A program made the translations under genes and the position numbers. This document shows, one piece after another, positions 17,325 to 25,637 of a DNA stretch of 64,000 nt (position 1 is its first letter; each line of letters starts with the position of its first letter). Under the pieces are notes generated by a model. The model had not been told where the DNA came from, searched no databases, and saw nothing but the letters and a program-made list of their open reading frames with translations. Source of the stretch: Shewanella mangrovi (GTDB taxonomy: Bacteria > Pseudomonadota > Gammaproteobacteria > Enterobacterales > Shewanellaceae); contig NZ_JPEO01000001.1 of NCBI RefSeq assembly GCF_000753795.1, forward strand, positions 248,001-312,000, in the 5' to 3' direction.

Positions 17325-17876
17325 CTAGTCATGCAGCAGTGGCAATAATGCCTGTAAGCTTTGCCGCGCCGCATCCGGTTGATGATTCACATAAGCACAG
17401 ACAATAGCGCCTTCTTTCAATATGCATAGCAATGACAATAACGCGGTATTCGGTTGCGGCATATGCGCTGCAATCAGCGCTTCAACTGCCCGCTTATGCT
17501 GCAGGCAGGCTTGATGAATGGCTGAACTAGGATCGCCAAATTCAGCGGCGGTATTAATGAAAAAGCAGCCACGGAAGTTCCCTAAACTGTCTGCTTTATT
17601 GTGGAACCATAGATCTAAGCCACTAAATAGCTTTTCAGCCAACTCGCGATTGCTGTGGCAGTCGCTGAGCTGCGCCGTCAGCCAGTTGATGAAACGCTGA
17701 TGTCGCTCGGCAAGCGTCGCCAGAACCAGTTCTTCCTTACTGGCGAAATAGTTGTACAGCGTTTTTTTGGCAATACCACTGTGTTTGATTACTTCGTTAA
17801 TGCCGATGGAATTAACGCCATGTTGATAAAACAGTTGTAGCGCTGTTTCCACCAGTAGCTGTCGTTTGTTTTGCAT
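17325..17876 (-). CDS. TetR/AcrR-family transcriptional repressor
   Basis: A 183-residue protein. Residues 1-50 are the TetR helix-turn-helix (QLLVETALQLFYQHGVNSIG, INEVIKHSGIAKKTLYNYFA, SKEELVLA). The remaining helical domain would bind an effector; it resembles the group with HQACLQHKRAVEALIAAH that often responds to electrophiles. It is divergent from the HPP-family gene, 115 bases away, and two matching dyads lie in between. The simplest reading is that it represses both itself and the HPP gene. The inducer is unknown. Confidence 0.9.
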   Translation of the reverse strand: MQNKRQLLVETALQLFYQHGVNSIGINEVIKHSGIAKKTLYNYFASKEELVLATLAERHQRFINWLTAQLSDCHSNRELAEKLFSGLDLWFHNKADSLGNFRGCFFINTAAEFGDPSSAIHQACLQHKRAVEALIAAHMPQPNTALLSLLCILKEGAIVCAYVNHQPDAARQSLQALLPLLHD

Positions 17877-17910
17877 AACTTCTCCTTAATATCGTTATGT
17901 TGACAAAAGG

Positions 17911-17953
17911 AGACAGAGTTGTCTACTCTAAAGTATGGTAGACAGATTTATCT
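17911..17953. promoter_or_regulatory. Paired TetR-type operators
   Basis: Two copies of AGACA-N4-TRTCT occur: AGACAGAGTTGTCT at 17911-17924 and AGACAGATTTATCT at 17940-17953, their starts 29 bases apart (close to three helical turns). The outer arms TGTCTAC and GTAGACA also form a dyad across 11 bases. They occupy the middle of the 115-base region between the tetR-type gene and the HPP gene. Confidence 0.7.
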
Positions 17954-17991
17954 CCTTTTAAATTGCAACAACCTTACTCAAGGAGTCGAAA

Positions 17992-18513
17992 ATGGTTCAA
18001 CAAACCGTAATAGCCGCACAGACAATGGCGACTCAAAGCCCATCTCATACCACCGCAGCCACCAGACTTCGCACGACCGCCGTGGCACTTATCGCGGGTG
18101 TCGGGGCAGCTCTGGCCATTGGCGTACTAGCATTTTGTAGCGAAATTAATCCTCACTGGGTATTTCTGATGGCACCATTTGGTGCGACGGCGGTGATTGT
18201 TTTTGGCCTACCACAAAGCCCGCTGGCGCAGCCCAAGAATGTGATTCTCGGGCATTTATTGACTGCCCTAATTGGCTTGGTGTTTTTGCAATTTTTTGCC
18301 GTAACGCCATTAACTTTGGCTCTGGCAGTAGGCTTAGCGGTCACCACCATGTTGCTGAGTAATACGACGCATCCACCTGCGGGCGCTAATCCGTTGCTGA
18401 TTATGCTGACTGGGCAACAGTGGTCATTTCTGTTTACTACTGTGTTGCTGGGGGCAATCGTGATGGTGATGGTGGCACAACTGATGCGGAGACTGAATCA
18501 ACGCTTGCTATAG
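17992..18513 (+). CDS. HPP-family integral membrane protein
   Basis: A 173-residue four-span inner membrane protein. The HPP signature is seen as THPPAGANPLL near residue 127, plus the conserved HWVFLMAPFGATAVIVFGLP and SPLAQPKNVILGH. Some HPP proteins transport nitrite, but most members have no proven substrate. RBS AAGGAG at 17981-17986 gives good spacing to the ATG. The gene is divergent from a tetR-type regulator with operators in between. A DMT transporter follows on the same strand 121 bases on; no terminator separates them, so co-transcription is possible. Confidence 0.88.
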   Translation: MVQQTVIAAQTMATQSPSHTTAATRLRTTAVALIAGVGAALAIGVLAFCSEINPHWVFLMAPFGATAVIVFGLPQSPLAQPKNVILGHLLTALIGLVFLQFFAVTPLTLALAVGLAVTTMLLSNTTHPPAGANPLLIMLTGQQWSFLFTTVLLGAIVMVMVAQLMRRLNQRLL

Positions 18514-18634
18514 CGCCGATAGTGCAGCGCGTGAATTTGGCGCATGCCATAACAGGATTATTTGTTAAACTGCCGACACAAAAATTGGAGCGCCGCAGAC
18601 ATGCTTGTTGGCGCTAGTGGTCAGGATTAAACCG

Positions 18635-19477
18635 ATGGTGTTGTTGTGGCTCATCACCCTAATTTGGGCGTTTTCATTTTCTTTGATTGGTGTCTATCTG
18701 CATGGACAGGTAGATGACTATATTGCTGTCGCGTCACGAATGGCGCTGGCATTTTTGATTTTCTTGCCATTTTTTCAAAAGGTGTCATTTAAACAAGCGC
18801 TGGTGATGATGGCCACTGGCGCGATTGAAATCGCTGGTACCTATCTGTTTTTGTATCACAGCTACCAGTACCTGACAGTGTCAGAATTACTGCTATTTAC
18901 CATCTTTACACCGCTGTATGTGAGCCTTTTCGCTGACCTGTTTGCCAAACGCAAACCTTATCAATTGTGGTTGCCCGCCTTGTTGGCGGTTGCCGGTGCT
19001 GCGGTGATCCGCTGGACAGAACTCAGCGAACAATATTGGCTGGGCTTTGCCTACATTCAAGCTGCCAACGCCTGTTTTGCCTTTGGCCAAGTGTGGTATC
19101 GCCATCAAACGCAATCCAATCCATTACCGCATCGGGCTCGATTTTTTTGGTTTTTTGCCGGGGCGTTATTGGTCAGTGGCGCGATGATGTTGGCCAAAGC
19201 GGATTGGACTTTACTGCCGGATACCGCCAGTGAGATTACCGTGCTGTTGTGGTTGGGGATTGTTACCTCCGGGTTGGGCTATCTGGCCTGGAGTTATGGC
19301 TCAACCAAGGTCAATGCACAGCAGTTAGCGGTGATGAATAACATGCTTATCCCCGCCGGTATCGCCGTAAACGTGCTGTTCTGGGGTGGTCTGGTCAGTG
19401 ATTGGCCCCGCCTTATCGCAGGTTGCTTGTGTATGTTACTGGCATTATGGGTATCGAAGAAATCCGCGCGTGAGTGA
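18635..19477 (+). CDS. DMT-superfamily (EamA-type) transporter
   Basis: A 280-residue inner membrane protein with ten hydrophobic segments in two EamA repeats (IKP then MVLLWLITLIWAFSFSLIGV at the start, and LLWLGIVTSGLGYLAWSYGS near residue 205). The family exports amino acids, sugars or metabolites; the substrate cannot be told. The ATG at 18635 is preferred because AGGA lies seven bases before it; an in-frame TTG at 18605 would add ten residues. It lies downstream of the HPP gene and just before the control region of the ABC export operon. Confidence 0.85.
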   Translation: MVLLWLITLIWAFSFSLIGVYLHGQVDDYIAVASRMALAFLIFLPFFQKVSFKQALVMMATGAIEIAGTYLFLYHSYQYLTVSELLLFTIFTPLYVSLFADLFAKRKPYQLWLPALLAVAGAAVIRWTELSEQYWLGFAYIQAANACFAFGQVWYRHQTQSNPLPHRARFFWFFAGALLVSGAMMLAKADWTLLPDTASEITVLLWLGIVTSGLGYLAWSYGSTKVNAQQLAVMNNMLIPAGIAVNVLFWGGLVSDWPRLIAGCLCMLLALWVSKKSARE

Positions 19478-19482
19478 CGGAG

Positions 19483-19549
19483 CGGACCAAGCGGACAGTT
19501 AGCGCTGTCCGGTCAACGCCGGACGAAAACGGACAGTTGTATCGGACAG
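19483..19549 (+). promoter_or_regulatory. Cluster of CGGACAG boxes (candidate upstream activator sites)
   Basis: CGGACAG at 19492-19498 faces CTGTCCG at 19505-19511 across six bases, a perfect 20-base dyad. Two further direct copies of CGGACAG occur at 19530-19536 and 19543-19549, 13 bases apart, and CGGAC half sites are at 19483 and 19520. The cluster lies 42-108 bases before a sigma-54 promoter, the normal position of enhancer sites for an NtrC-type activator, and such an activator is encoded in the operon that follows. Confidence 0.75.
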
Positions 19550-19589
19550 TCTATAAAATAAAAATCTATATAAAACAATAAAATAAAAC

Positions 19590-19606
19590 TTGGCACATAA
19601 CTTGGT
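19590..19606 (+). promoter_or_regulatory. Sigma-54 promoter of the ABC export operon
   Basis: TTGGCACATAACTTGGT matches the TGGCACG-N4-TTGCW consensus with exact spacing: GG at -24, and TTGG in place of TTGC at -12. It lies 33 bases before the first gene of the operon. The only mismatches of note are A for G after TGGCAC and G for C at -12. Confidence 0.75.
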
Positions 19607-19638
19607 TACTTCTGAGTAAGCAACAGGAGAATTTTGTT

Positions 19639-20919
19639 ATGAGCATGGCAATGATACAAGACACCAGCGGTCAAGATGTGCAACTGCAACCGAATACTCA
19701 CCGTAAAATGTGGTATTGGTTAGCCGCGGCGGTTGTCGCGTTGTTATTGGTGTTTTTTCTGATCAGCCAATGGCGCCAAGTCGCCAATACCGATATGACG
19801 GTCAGCCGCAGTGCGATTCGCATCGCAACTGTCGAACGCGGCGATGTACAACGGGATTTAAGCGTGCAAGGTAAGGTCGTAGCCGCTAATAGCCCAACCT
19901 TGTATAGCACTGCCCAAGGTATTGTGACCTACCAAGTCAAAGCTGGCGACAAAGTCGCTAAAGGCCAGCTGTTGGCCATCGTCGACAGTCCACAAACCAC
20001 CTCTGAACTCAAGCAACAGCAGGCGTCATTAGCGCAACTACAAGGCCAACAGGCGCAGCAACAGATCACTGCTAAACGCGACTTATTGCAAAAACAGCAA
20101 GCGTTAGACTTAGCACAAGTGGATCTGATCGCGGCCAAACGCGAACTGGCTCGCAACCAAGAAGCGCGTCGCAACGAAATTATCAGTGACCGTGATTTTC
20201 AGCGCAGTAGGGACGAACTGGCACGTGCTGAACTCGTCGCGACTCAAAGTCAAACCTCATTGGCATTAGCCAAGCAGTCAGCTAGCTATGAAGCGCAGAT
20301 TTTGCAACAGCAGATCCGTGCCCAAGAGTTGCTGGTGGCAGAGCTGCAACGTCAATCCGATACCTTAAATGTCACTTCACCAGTGGATGGCATGGTTGGC
20401 AGTTTGTCTCAAGCGCAAAAAGCGGCAGTGCCTGCTTATCAATCATTGCTGACGGTGGTCGACCTGTCGGGCTACGAGGTGGAAGTCATGGTGCCGGAAA
20501 GTTACGCCGATGACTTAACACTCAATATGCCAGTGGAAATCAGCAGTAATGGCACTGTTTATCCGGGGGAAATTGCCGCGATTAGCCCCGAAATCACCAA
20601 TAACCAAGTGGTGGCCCGTTTACGCTTTACTGGCGCTGTGCCTGAGCAAATTCGTCAAAACCAACGTCTGTCGGGTCGCATTCTGCTGGAGAATCGTCTC
20701 AACGTATTACGCTTGCCTCGTGGCAACTTTGTTGACTCAGACAGTGGTCGCAGCGCCTTTGTGGTGCAAGGGGATACCGCCACAAGAGTGCCGTTGTCAC
20801 TAGGGGCTAATGGATTTAGTTATGTCGAAGTCAGTACCGGCTTACAGGCTGGACAACAGGTGATTATTTCAGATACCAGCCGTTTTAAAGACGCCGATTC
20901 GCTATTGCTTACCAATTAA
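19639..20919 (+). CDS. HlyD/MacA-like periplasmic adaptor subunit
   Basis: A 426-residue membrane-fusion protein anchored by one N-terminal span (WYWLAAAVVALLLVFFLISQ, residues 25-45). After it come a lipoyl half (STAQGIVTYQVKAGDKVAKG), a long coiled coil at about 115-235 rich in Gln and Ala (QQASLAQLQGQQAQQQITAK), the second lipoyl half (LNVTSPVDGMVGSL) and a beta-barrel and membrane-proximal domain. It would link the inner-membrane ABC permeases to an outer membrane channel such as TolC, which is not in the window. RBS AGGAG is at 19624-19628. First gene of the operon behind the sigma-54 promoter. Confidence 0.9.
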   Translation: MSMAMIQDTSGQDVQLQPNTHRKMWYWLAAAVVALLLVFFLISQWRQVANTDMTVSRSAIRIATVERGDVQRDLSVQGKVVAANSPTLYSTAQGIVTYQVKAGDKVAKGQLLAIVDSPQTTSELKQQQASLAQLQGQQAQQQITAKRDLLQKQQALDLAQVDLIAAKRELARNQEARRNEIISDRDFQRSRDELARAELVATQSQTSLALAKQSASYEAQILQQQIRAQELLVAELQRQSDTLNVTSPVDGMVGSLSQAQKAAVPAYQSLLTVVDLSGYEVEVMVPESYADDLTLNMPVEISSNGTVYPGEIAAISPEITNNQVVARLRFTGAVPEQIRQNQRLSGRILLENRLNVLRLPRGNFVDSDSGRSAFVVQGDTATRVPLSLGANGFSYVEVSTGLQAGQQVIISDTSRFKDADSLLLTN

Positions 20920-20943
20920 CATCAAGGAAATTCCCGACGCTAA

Positions 20944-20969
20944 GGCACAAGGAGTGTGCCGCATTTTTT
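20944..20969 (+). terminator. Intra-operon terminator-like hairpin
   Basis: GGCACA and TGTGCC pair around AGGAG, and a GCA then T6 tract follows. It lies between the adaptor gene and the ATPase gene, 25 bases after the adaptor stop. The stem is short, so partial termination (more adaptor than ABC subunits) is the likely effect. Confidence 0.5.
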
Positions 20970-21024
20970 GAATTTATTGATGCTGCCAAGGCGGCAACAG
21001 ACAGAACTTTAGAAGGAAATCGAT

Positions 21025-21708
21025 ATGCTAAAAATGGAACATATCGCGAAAGTGTTTCGCACTGATACTGTGGCGACCCATGCCTTACGTGATTTTAGTT
21101 TGCATGTGAAAGCCGGTGAATTTGTCTCGGTGACCGGTCCATCTGGCGCTGGTAAAACGACCTTTCTCAATATTGCCGGTTTGCTTGAGCCATTTGATGG
21201 TGGCAGTTATCAGCTCGATGGCATCAGTGTCCATGGGCTCTCAGATAGTCAGCGCTCCAAACTACGCAACGAAAAGATCGGCTTTATTTTTCAGGGATTT
21301 AATCTCATTCCGGATCTTAATATTTTCGATAACGTCGATGTGCCGTTGCGCTATCGCGGGTTTGGCCGCGCGGAGCGCAAACGTCGGATTGAAGATGCAT
21401 TGGCCAAAGTAGGGCTATCAGCGCGAGCCAAACATCTGCCGTCACAACTCAGTGGTGGGCAGCAACAGCGGGCTGCGATCGCCCGAGCTCTGGCGGGCGA
21501 ACCTGCGTTTTTGCTGGCGGATGAACCGACCGGTAACTTAGATACCACGATGGCGCGCCAAGTCATGGAGTTACTTGAGCAGATCAACAGCCAGGGCACC
21601 ACCATTGTGATGGTCACTCATGATCCTGAACTGGCACGCCGCGCACAACGCAATATTCAGATAGTCGATGGTGAAGTAGCGGATTTAACGCTACGCCAAG
21701 CAGTGTAA
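21025..21708 (+). CDS. ABC transporter ATPase, MacB/LolD type
   Basis: A 227-residue stand-alone nucleotide-binding subunit. Walker A GPSGAGKTT is at residues 38-46, the Q-loop is in FIFQGFNLIPDLN, the signature is LSGGQQQR near 141, Walker B is LLADEPTGNLD near 165, and the H-loop is in VMVTHDPELA. These are the marks of the LolD/MacB group that drives type VII (FtsX-like) ABC systems. It sits between the adaptor gene and two permease genes, so the complex would have a heterodimeric permease. RBS AAGGA is at 21014-21018. Confidence 0.93.
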   Translation: MLKMEHIAKVFRTDTVATHALRDFSLHVKAGEFVSVTGPSGAGKTTFLNIAGLLEPFDGGSYQLDGISVHGLSDSQRSKLRNEKIGFIFQGFNLIPDLNIFDNVDVPLRYRGFGRAERKRRIEDALAKVGLSARAKHLPSQLSGGQQQRAAIARALAGEPAFLLADEPTGNLDTTMARQVMELLEQINSQGTTIVMVTHDPELARRAQRNIQIVDGEVADLTLRQAV

Positions 21709-21718
21709 GGAGCGCACG

Positions 21719-23065
21719 ATGTTTGCCTACTATATGCATCTGGCTTGGCGCTCGGTGAAGCGTACGCCAGTGATTTCTAGTTTGATGATTTTGACGCTGG
21801 CGGTGGGGGTGGCGGTATCCATGACCATGGTGACCTTGCAACATGTGATGTCAAATAATGGTCTTGCTGAGCAAAATAATCGCATCTATGCCTTGCAGCT
21901 CAATAGCGCATCCACCGGTCCAGCGAGTTCTACTAACACCTTAAAGAATGGTTTGCCTTATCTGCTGAGTTACCGCACGGCAATGGCATTGCTGGATTCG
22001 AACATTCCTGAACATCAGATAGCGATGCATCGCTGGGCGGCCGCGGTGTCGCTGCAAGATAATCGGGTGAAGCCCAGCAAGGAAGTGATTCGAGTGACGA
22101 CGAAGGACTTCTTTGCGCTGTTTGGCGTGCCTTTTATCTATGGCAAGGTGTGGGATAAGCAAGCAGATTATGATGCGCAATATCAGGTGGTGTTAGATCG
22201 CCCGACAAATGAGCGCCTGTTTAACGGTGAGAATTCGGTTGGTCGCAGTATTCAGCTAAACGGCAAGCCATACCAGATTGTCGGCATCGTAGAAGAATTT
22301 GCGCCGCAGCCATCGGTGCAAGATCTCTCTCAAGGTGCGTTTGGTGGTAATGCTGGTATCTATCTGCCGTTTGGTTTGCATCGCGCGCTCAGCATGATGC
22401 CTTATGGCACTATGTCGTGCTCAATTACCGGGGACAATATTCAATTCCCGACAGATCCCGTTGAGCAGTACAACTTCATTTTGCAAAACCGATGCTTTTG
22501 GCTGCAATACTGGGCTGAGTTGCCGACGGCACAAAGCAAAACGGCGTTTGTCGATTATGTGACAGGTTATTATGAAGAACAGCGTAAAAACGACTTCTTT
22601 GAACGTGAGTTTAAATACGCATTGTCGACACCATCAGAATGGTTAGAACTCAATGGCGTGGTCAGCAATGACACGCGAGTGATGACCTGGATGGCATTAA
22701 CCTTCCTGGTAGTCTGCATTATTAACTCGATCGCTTTACTGCTTGCCAAATTATTACGCCAGTCTTCTGAAGCCGGTGTGCGGCGTGCACTTGGCGCTAG
22801 TCGCAGCGCTATTTTCAGCCAAAACCTGTTGGAAAGTGGACTGATTGGCATATTGGGTGGTGTGCTCGGCATTGGATTCAGTCAGCTAGGTTTGGGCTTT
22901 GTCCGCATGTTGGTTAGCCGAGATGAAGCACAAGTGGTGTATAGCGACGCTTATACCATTGCCATTACGGTGCTACTGGCGTTGCTTGCCAGTATGTTGG
23001 CTGGGTGTTATCCCGCATGGCGGATCAGTAAGACGTCTCCCGCCCAATCTCTTAAAAGTCAGTAG
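21719..23065 (+). CDS. MacB/FtsX-type ABC permease, first
   Basis: A 448-residue permease with the FtsX layout: one span near residues 20-42 (VISSLMILTLAVGVAVSMTM), a large periplasmic MacB-type domain up to about residue 320, and three C-terminal spans beginning WMALTFLVVCIINSIALLLA. The typical SSEAGVRRALGASRSAIFSQ coupling region that contacts the ATPase is near 355. It lies 10 bases after the ATPase gene and 9 before the second permease. Substrates of such systems include macrolides, antimicrobial peptides and siderophores; the actual one here is unknown. Confidence 0.9.
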   Translation: MFAYYMHLAWRSVKRTPVISSLMILTLAVGVAVSMTMVTLQHVMSNNGLAEQNNRIYALQLNSASTGPASSTNTLKNGLPYLLSYRTAMALLDSNIPEHQIAMHRWAAAVSLQDNRVKPSKEVIRVTTKDFFALFGVPFIYGKVWDKQADYDAQYQVVLDRPTNERLFNGENSVGRSIQLNGKPYQIVGIVEEFAPQPSVQDLSQGAFGGNAGIYLPFGLHRALSMMPYGTMSCSITGDNIQFPTDPVEQYNFILQNRCFWLQYWAELPTAQSKTAFVDYVTGYYEEQRKNDFFEREFKYALSTPSEWLELNGVVSNDTRVMTWMALTFLVVCIINSIALLLAKLLRQSSEAGVRRALGASRSAIFSQNLLESGLIGILGGVLGIGFSQLGLGFVRMLVSRDEAQVVYSDAYTIAITVLLALLASMLAGCYPAWRISKTSPAQSLKSQ

Positions 23066-23074
23066 GAGCACACA

Positions 23075-24280
23075 ATGTTTGAATTTGGCCCCATTCTGCG
23101 CACTTTGTGGCGCAATAAAACCGGTGCACTGCTGATTATTGTGCAGGCGGCACTTACCTTAGGCATAGTCTCAAACGCGGCTTACGTGGTGCATGATCGG
23201 CAGCAGCTTATCGAACGCCCGACCGGGATTGATGAGCAAAACCTGTTCACTTTACGCATTGCGCAGTTGTCCAACCCGAAATCCAATTATCAGGATGTAA
23301 TACGAGATCTTGATGAGATCCGTCGGCTCCCAGGCGTGGTGGATGCTAGCTTTGGTAATACTTCACCGCTGTCGAATTCCGGCAGCTCCAGCGATATGAC
23401 CAACGAGGAAAACCCTGATAAACCAGTGTCGGTGTTAACCGACCTGTTTTCAACCGACAGCCACGGCTTGAACACGCTGGGACTTAAGCTGGTTTCTGGG
23501 CGCTTTTTTAATGACACGGATATTGGCTTTAGTGGCTCAGTGTTTGGTAACGGCGCAGATTTGTCGGGCATCGTACTGACCCGCACTTTGGCCGATGCTT
23601 TGTTCGGTAAAGATGTCGATGTCTTGGGTAAACAGCTGATGGGGAGCACCGTCATTGGCGTAGTTGAACCCGCGATGGTCAGCTATGTGGCGCAAGATTA
23701 CGCCACTGGGGTCGCATTTATCGCCAACTTTGTTGCCAATGATTCGCTCACGTACATCGTCCGTTGTGAACCCGGCCAGTTATCACAATTGATGGTCAAG
23801 GTGCCTAAGCTACTACAAAAGCTCGATCCTAACCGTATTGTGCGCAATGTCCGTCCGGTAACCGAGTTCAAGCAACGTTCCTATAGACGCCATATCTCGA
23901 TGGTAAAGATGTTAACTGTCACCATGATCTTAGTGATAAGTGTTACTGGTTTGGGTATCGTGGGACTAACATTGCTGTGGGGCAATCAACGGCGTCGCCA
24001 GATTGGTATTCGCCGTGCTTTAGGGGCGAGCCGACTGGCGGTAATGCGTTACTTTTTGACCGAAAACCTGCTGATAACTGCTATCGGAGTCGTATTAGGC
24101 GTGATTCTGTCGTTGGCGCTTAACCAGTTGATGGTGCAGCATTATCAGATGAGTGCACTGCCGCTGAGTTACATTCTTTTCAGTATGCTGGCAGTGCTGT
24201 TGCTTGGTTTGTTGGCAGCGTTAGTCCCGGCTTGGCGTAGTAGCTTAGTGTCGCCAGCATTAGCCACCCGCAGCGTTTAG
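23075..24280 (+). CDS. MacB/FtsX-type ABC permease, second
   Basis: A 401-residue permease paralogous to its neighbour: one span at about residues 19-38 (GALLIIVQAALTLGIVSNAA), a periplasmic domain, and three C-terminal spans starting MLTVTMILVISVTGLGIVGL. The coupling region RRQIGIRRALGASRLAVMRY is near 310. Both permeases being different implies a heterodimer. A short gap of 19 bases leads to the regulator gene, so the transporter and its two-component system are one transcript. Confidence 0.9.
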   Translation: MFEFGPILRTLWRNKTGALLIIVQAALTLGIVSNAAYVVHDRQQLIERPTGIDEQNLFTLRIAQLSNPKSNYQDVIRDLDEIRRLPGVVDASFGNTSPLSNSGSSSDMTNEENPDKPVSVLTDLFSTDSHGLNTLGLKLVSGRFFNDTDIGFSGSVFGNGADLSGIVLTRTLADALFGKDVDVLGKQLMGSTVIGVVEPAMVSYVAQDYATGVAFIANFVANDSLTYIVRCEPGQLSQLMVKVPKLLQKLDPNRIVRNVRPVTEFKQRSYRRHISMVKMLTVTMILVISVTGLGIVGLTLLWGNQRRRQIGIRRALGASRLAVMRYFLTENLLITAIGVVLGVILSLALNQLMVQHYQMSALPLSYILFSMLAVLLLGLLAALVPAWRSSLVSPALATRSV

Positions 24281-24299
24281 GTTTAACACATAGGCAATT

Positions 24300-25637
24300 A
24301 TGGACACCATTTTAATCATTGATGATAACAGCGCAGTGCGTGATGCGCTGTCGCTATTGTTGAGCGTCAACGGCTTTAATGCTGATGTTGCGGCCACGCC
24401 TACTGCTGGACTCAAACGGTTGGCGCAAGGGGATGTAGCGCTGGTGATTCAGGACATGAATTTCAGCCGTGATCAGACCGATGGTAATGAAGGCAAACAG
24501 CTGTTTTATGCCATTCGGCAAGATTTTCCCGATCTGCCGCTGATCTTACTGACGGCATGGACCGAACTGGAAACCGCGGTTGAGTTGGTGAAGGCGGGGG
24601 CTGCCGATTATCTTGGCAAACCGTGGGATGATGCCAAGCTGCTGGCAACGGTAAATAACCTGCTGGAACTGGCCGAACTCAGTAGCCAGCAGCGGCAGCA
24701 ACAGCGAGAGCTATCAGCCAGACGCCAGCAAACGGCACAAAAATATGATGTCAGTGGTTTGATTTATCAGTCGGAAGCGATGCAGCGGCTGGTGGAAACG
24801 GCACTGCAAGTCGCGAGAGCCGATGTGCCGATATTGATCACCGGCCCTAATGGCGCAGGCAAAGAAAAAATTGCTGAAATGATCCAGCAAAACTCGGCGG
24901 TAAAGTCCGGCCCCTTTATTCGCGTAAATGCGGGTGCCTTACCCGCTGATTTGATGGAAGCGGAGCTATTTGGCGCCGAAGTTGGGGCCTACACCGGTCT
25001 TACCAAAACGCGCATTGGCCGCTTTGAAGCGGCTGACGGCGGCACTTTATTTTTGGATGAAATTGGTAACTTGTCGCTCAGTGGGCAGATGAAATTGCTG
25101 CGAGTATTACAAACTGGCGAATTTGAACGCTTAGGCTCATCACAGACGCGTCGTTGCAACGTACGTTTAGTGTCGGCAACCAATACCGATTTGCCGCTGG
25201 CCATCAGCGACGGCAGTTTTCGCGAAGATCTCTTCTATCGCCTCAATGTAATTGAGCTGCAATTGCCCGCATTAAGGCAACGCCGCGAGGATATTCTACC
25301 GCTGGCACGCCATTTTCTTGCGGGCCGCGAGCTTAGCTTAGAGGCGGTGCGAGCGCTAGAAAACTACGACTGGCCGGGCAATGTGCGTGAGCTGCAAAAC
25401 ACCCTGACCCGCGCTGCGTTATTGGCACCGAAAAATGCTATCGAATGTGCCGATCTCGGATTGCCTGTGTCAGCGCAAGCCAGCAGCAACGTCAGACCCG
25501 CCTATGAACCCGATGCTGAACAGATTCGCACCACCTTGGCGAACACCAGTTCGGTCGCAGAAGCGGCGCGGCAATTGGGGCTTTCACGGCAAGCGCTCTA
25601 TCGGCGCATGGATAAATACGGAATCAACCACGCGTGA
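24300..25637 (+). CDS. Sigma-54-dependent response regulator (NtrC family)
   Basis: A 445-residue activator. Residues 1-125 are the receiver with phosphoacceptor D52 (VIQDMNF). The AAA+ domain spans 150-385: Walker A-like GPNGAGKE (canonical GESGTGKE), GAYTGL at 229-234 in place of GAFTGA, Walker B TLFLDEIGN, and the arginine-finger region FREDLFYRLNVIEL. A Fis-type helix-turn-helix ends the protein (SSVAEAARQLGLSRQALYRR). It should bind enhancer sites and open a sigma-54 promoter; both elements are found upstream of the operon that contains it, implying positive autoregulation. It overlaps the next gene by four bases. Confidence 0.92.
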   Translation: MDTILIIDDNSAVRDALSLLLSVNGFNADVAATPTAGLKRLAQGDVALVIQDMNFSRDQTDGNEGKQLFYAIRQDFPDLPLILLTAWTELETAVELVKAGAADYLGKPWDDAKLLATVNNLLELAELSSQQRQQQRELSARRQQTAQKYDVSGLIYQSEAMQRLVETALQVARADVPILITGPNGAGKEKIAEMIQQNSAVKSGPFIRVNAGALPADLMEAELFGAEVGAYTGLTKTRIGRFEAADGGTLFLDEIGNLSLSGQMKLLRVLQTGEFERLGSSQTRRCNVRLVSATNTDLPLAISDGSFREDLFYRLNVIELQLPALRQRREDILPLARHFLAGRELSLEAVRALENYDWPGNVRELQNTLTRAALLAPKNAIECADLGLPVSAQASSNVRPAYEPDAEQIRTTLANTSSVAEAARQLGLSRQALYRRMDKYGINHA

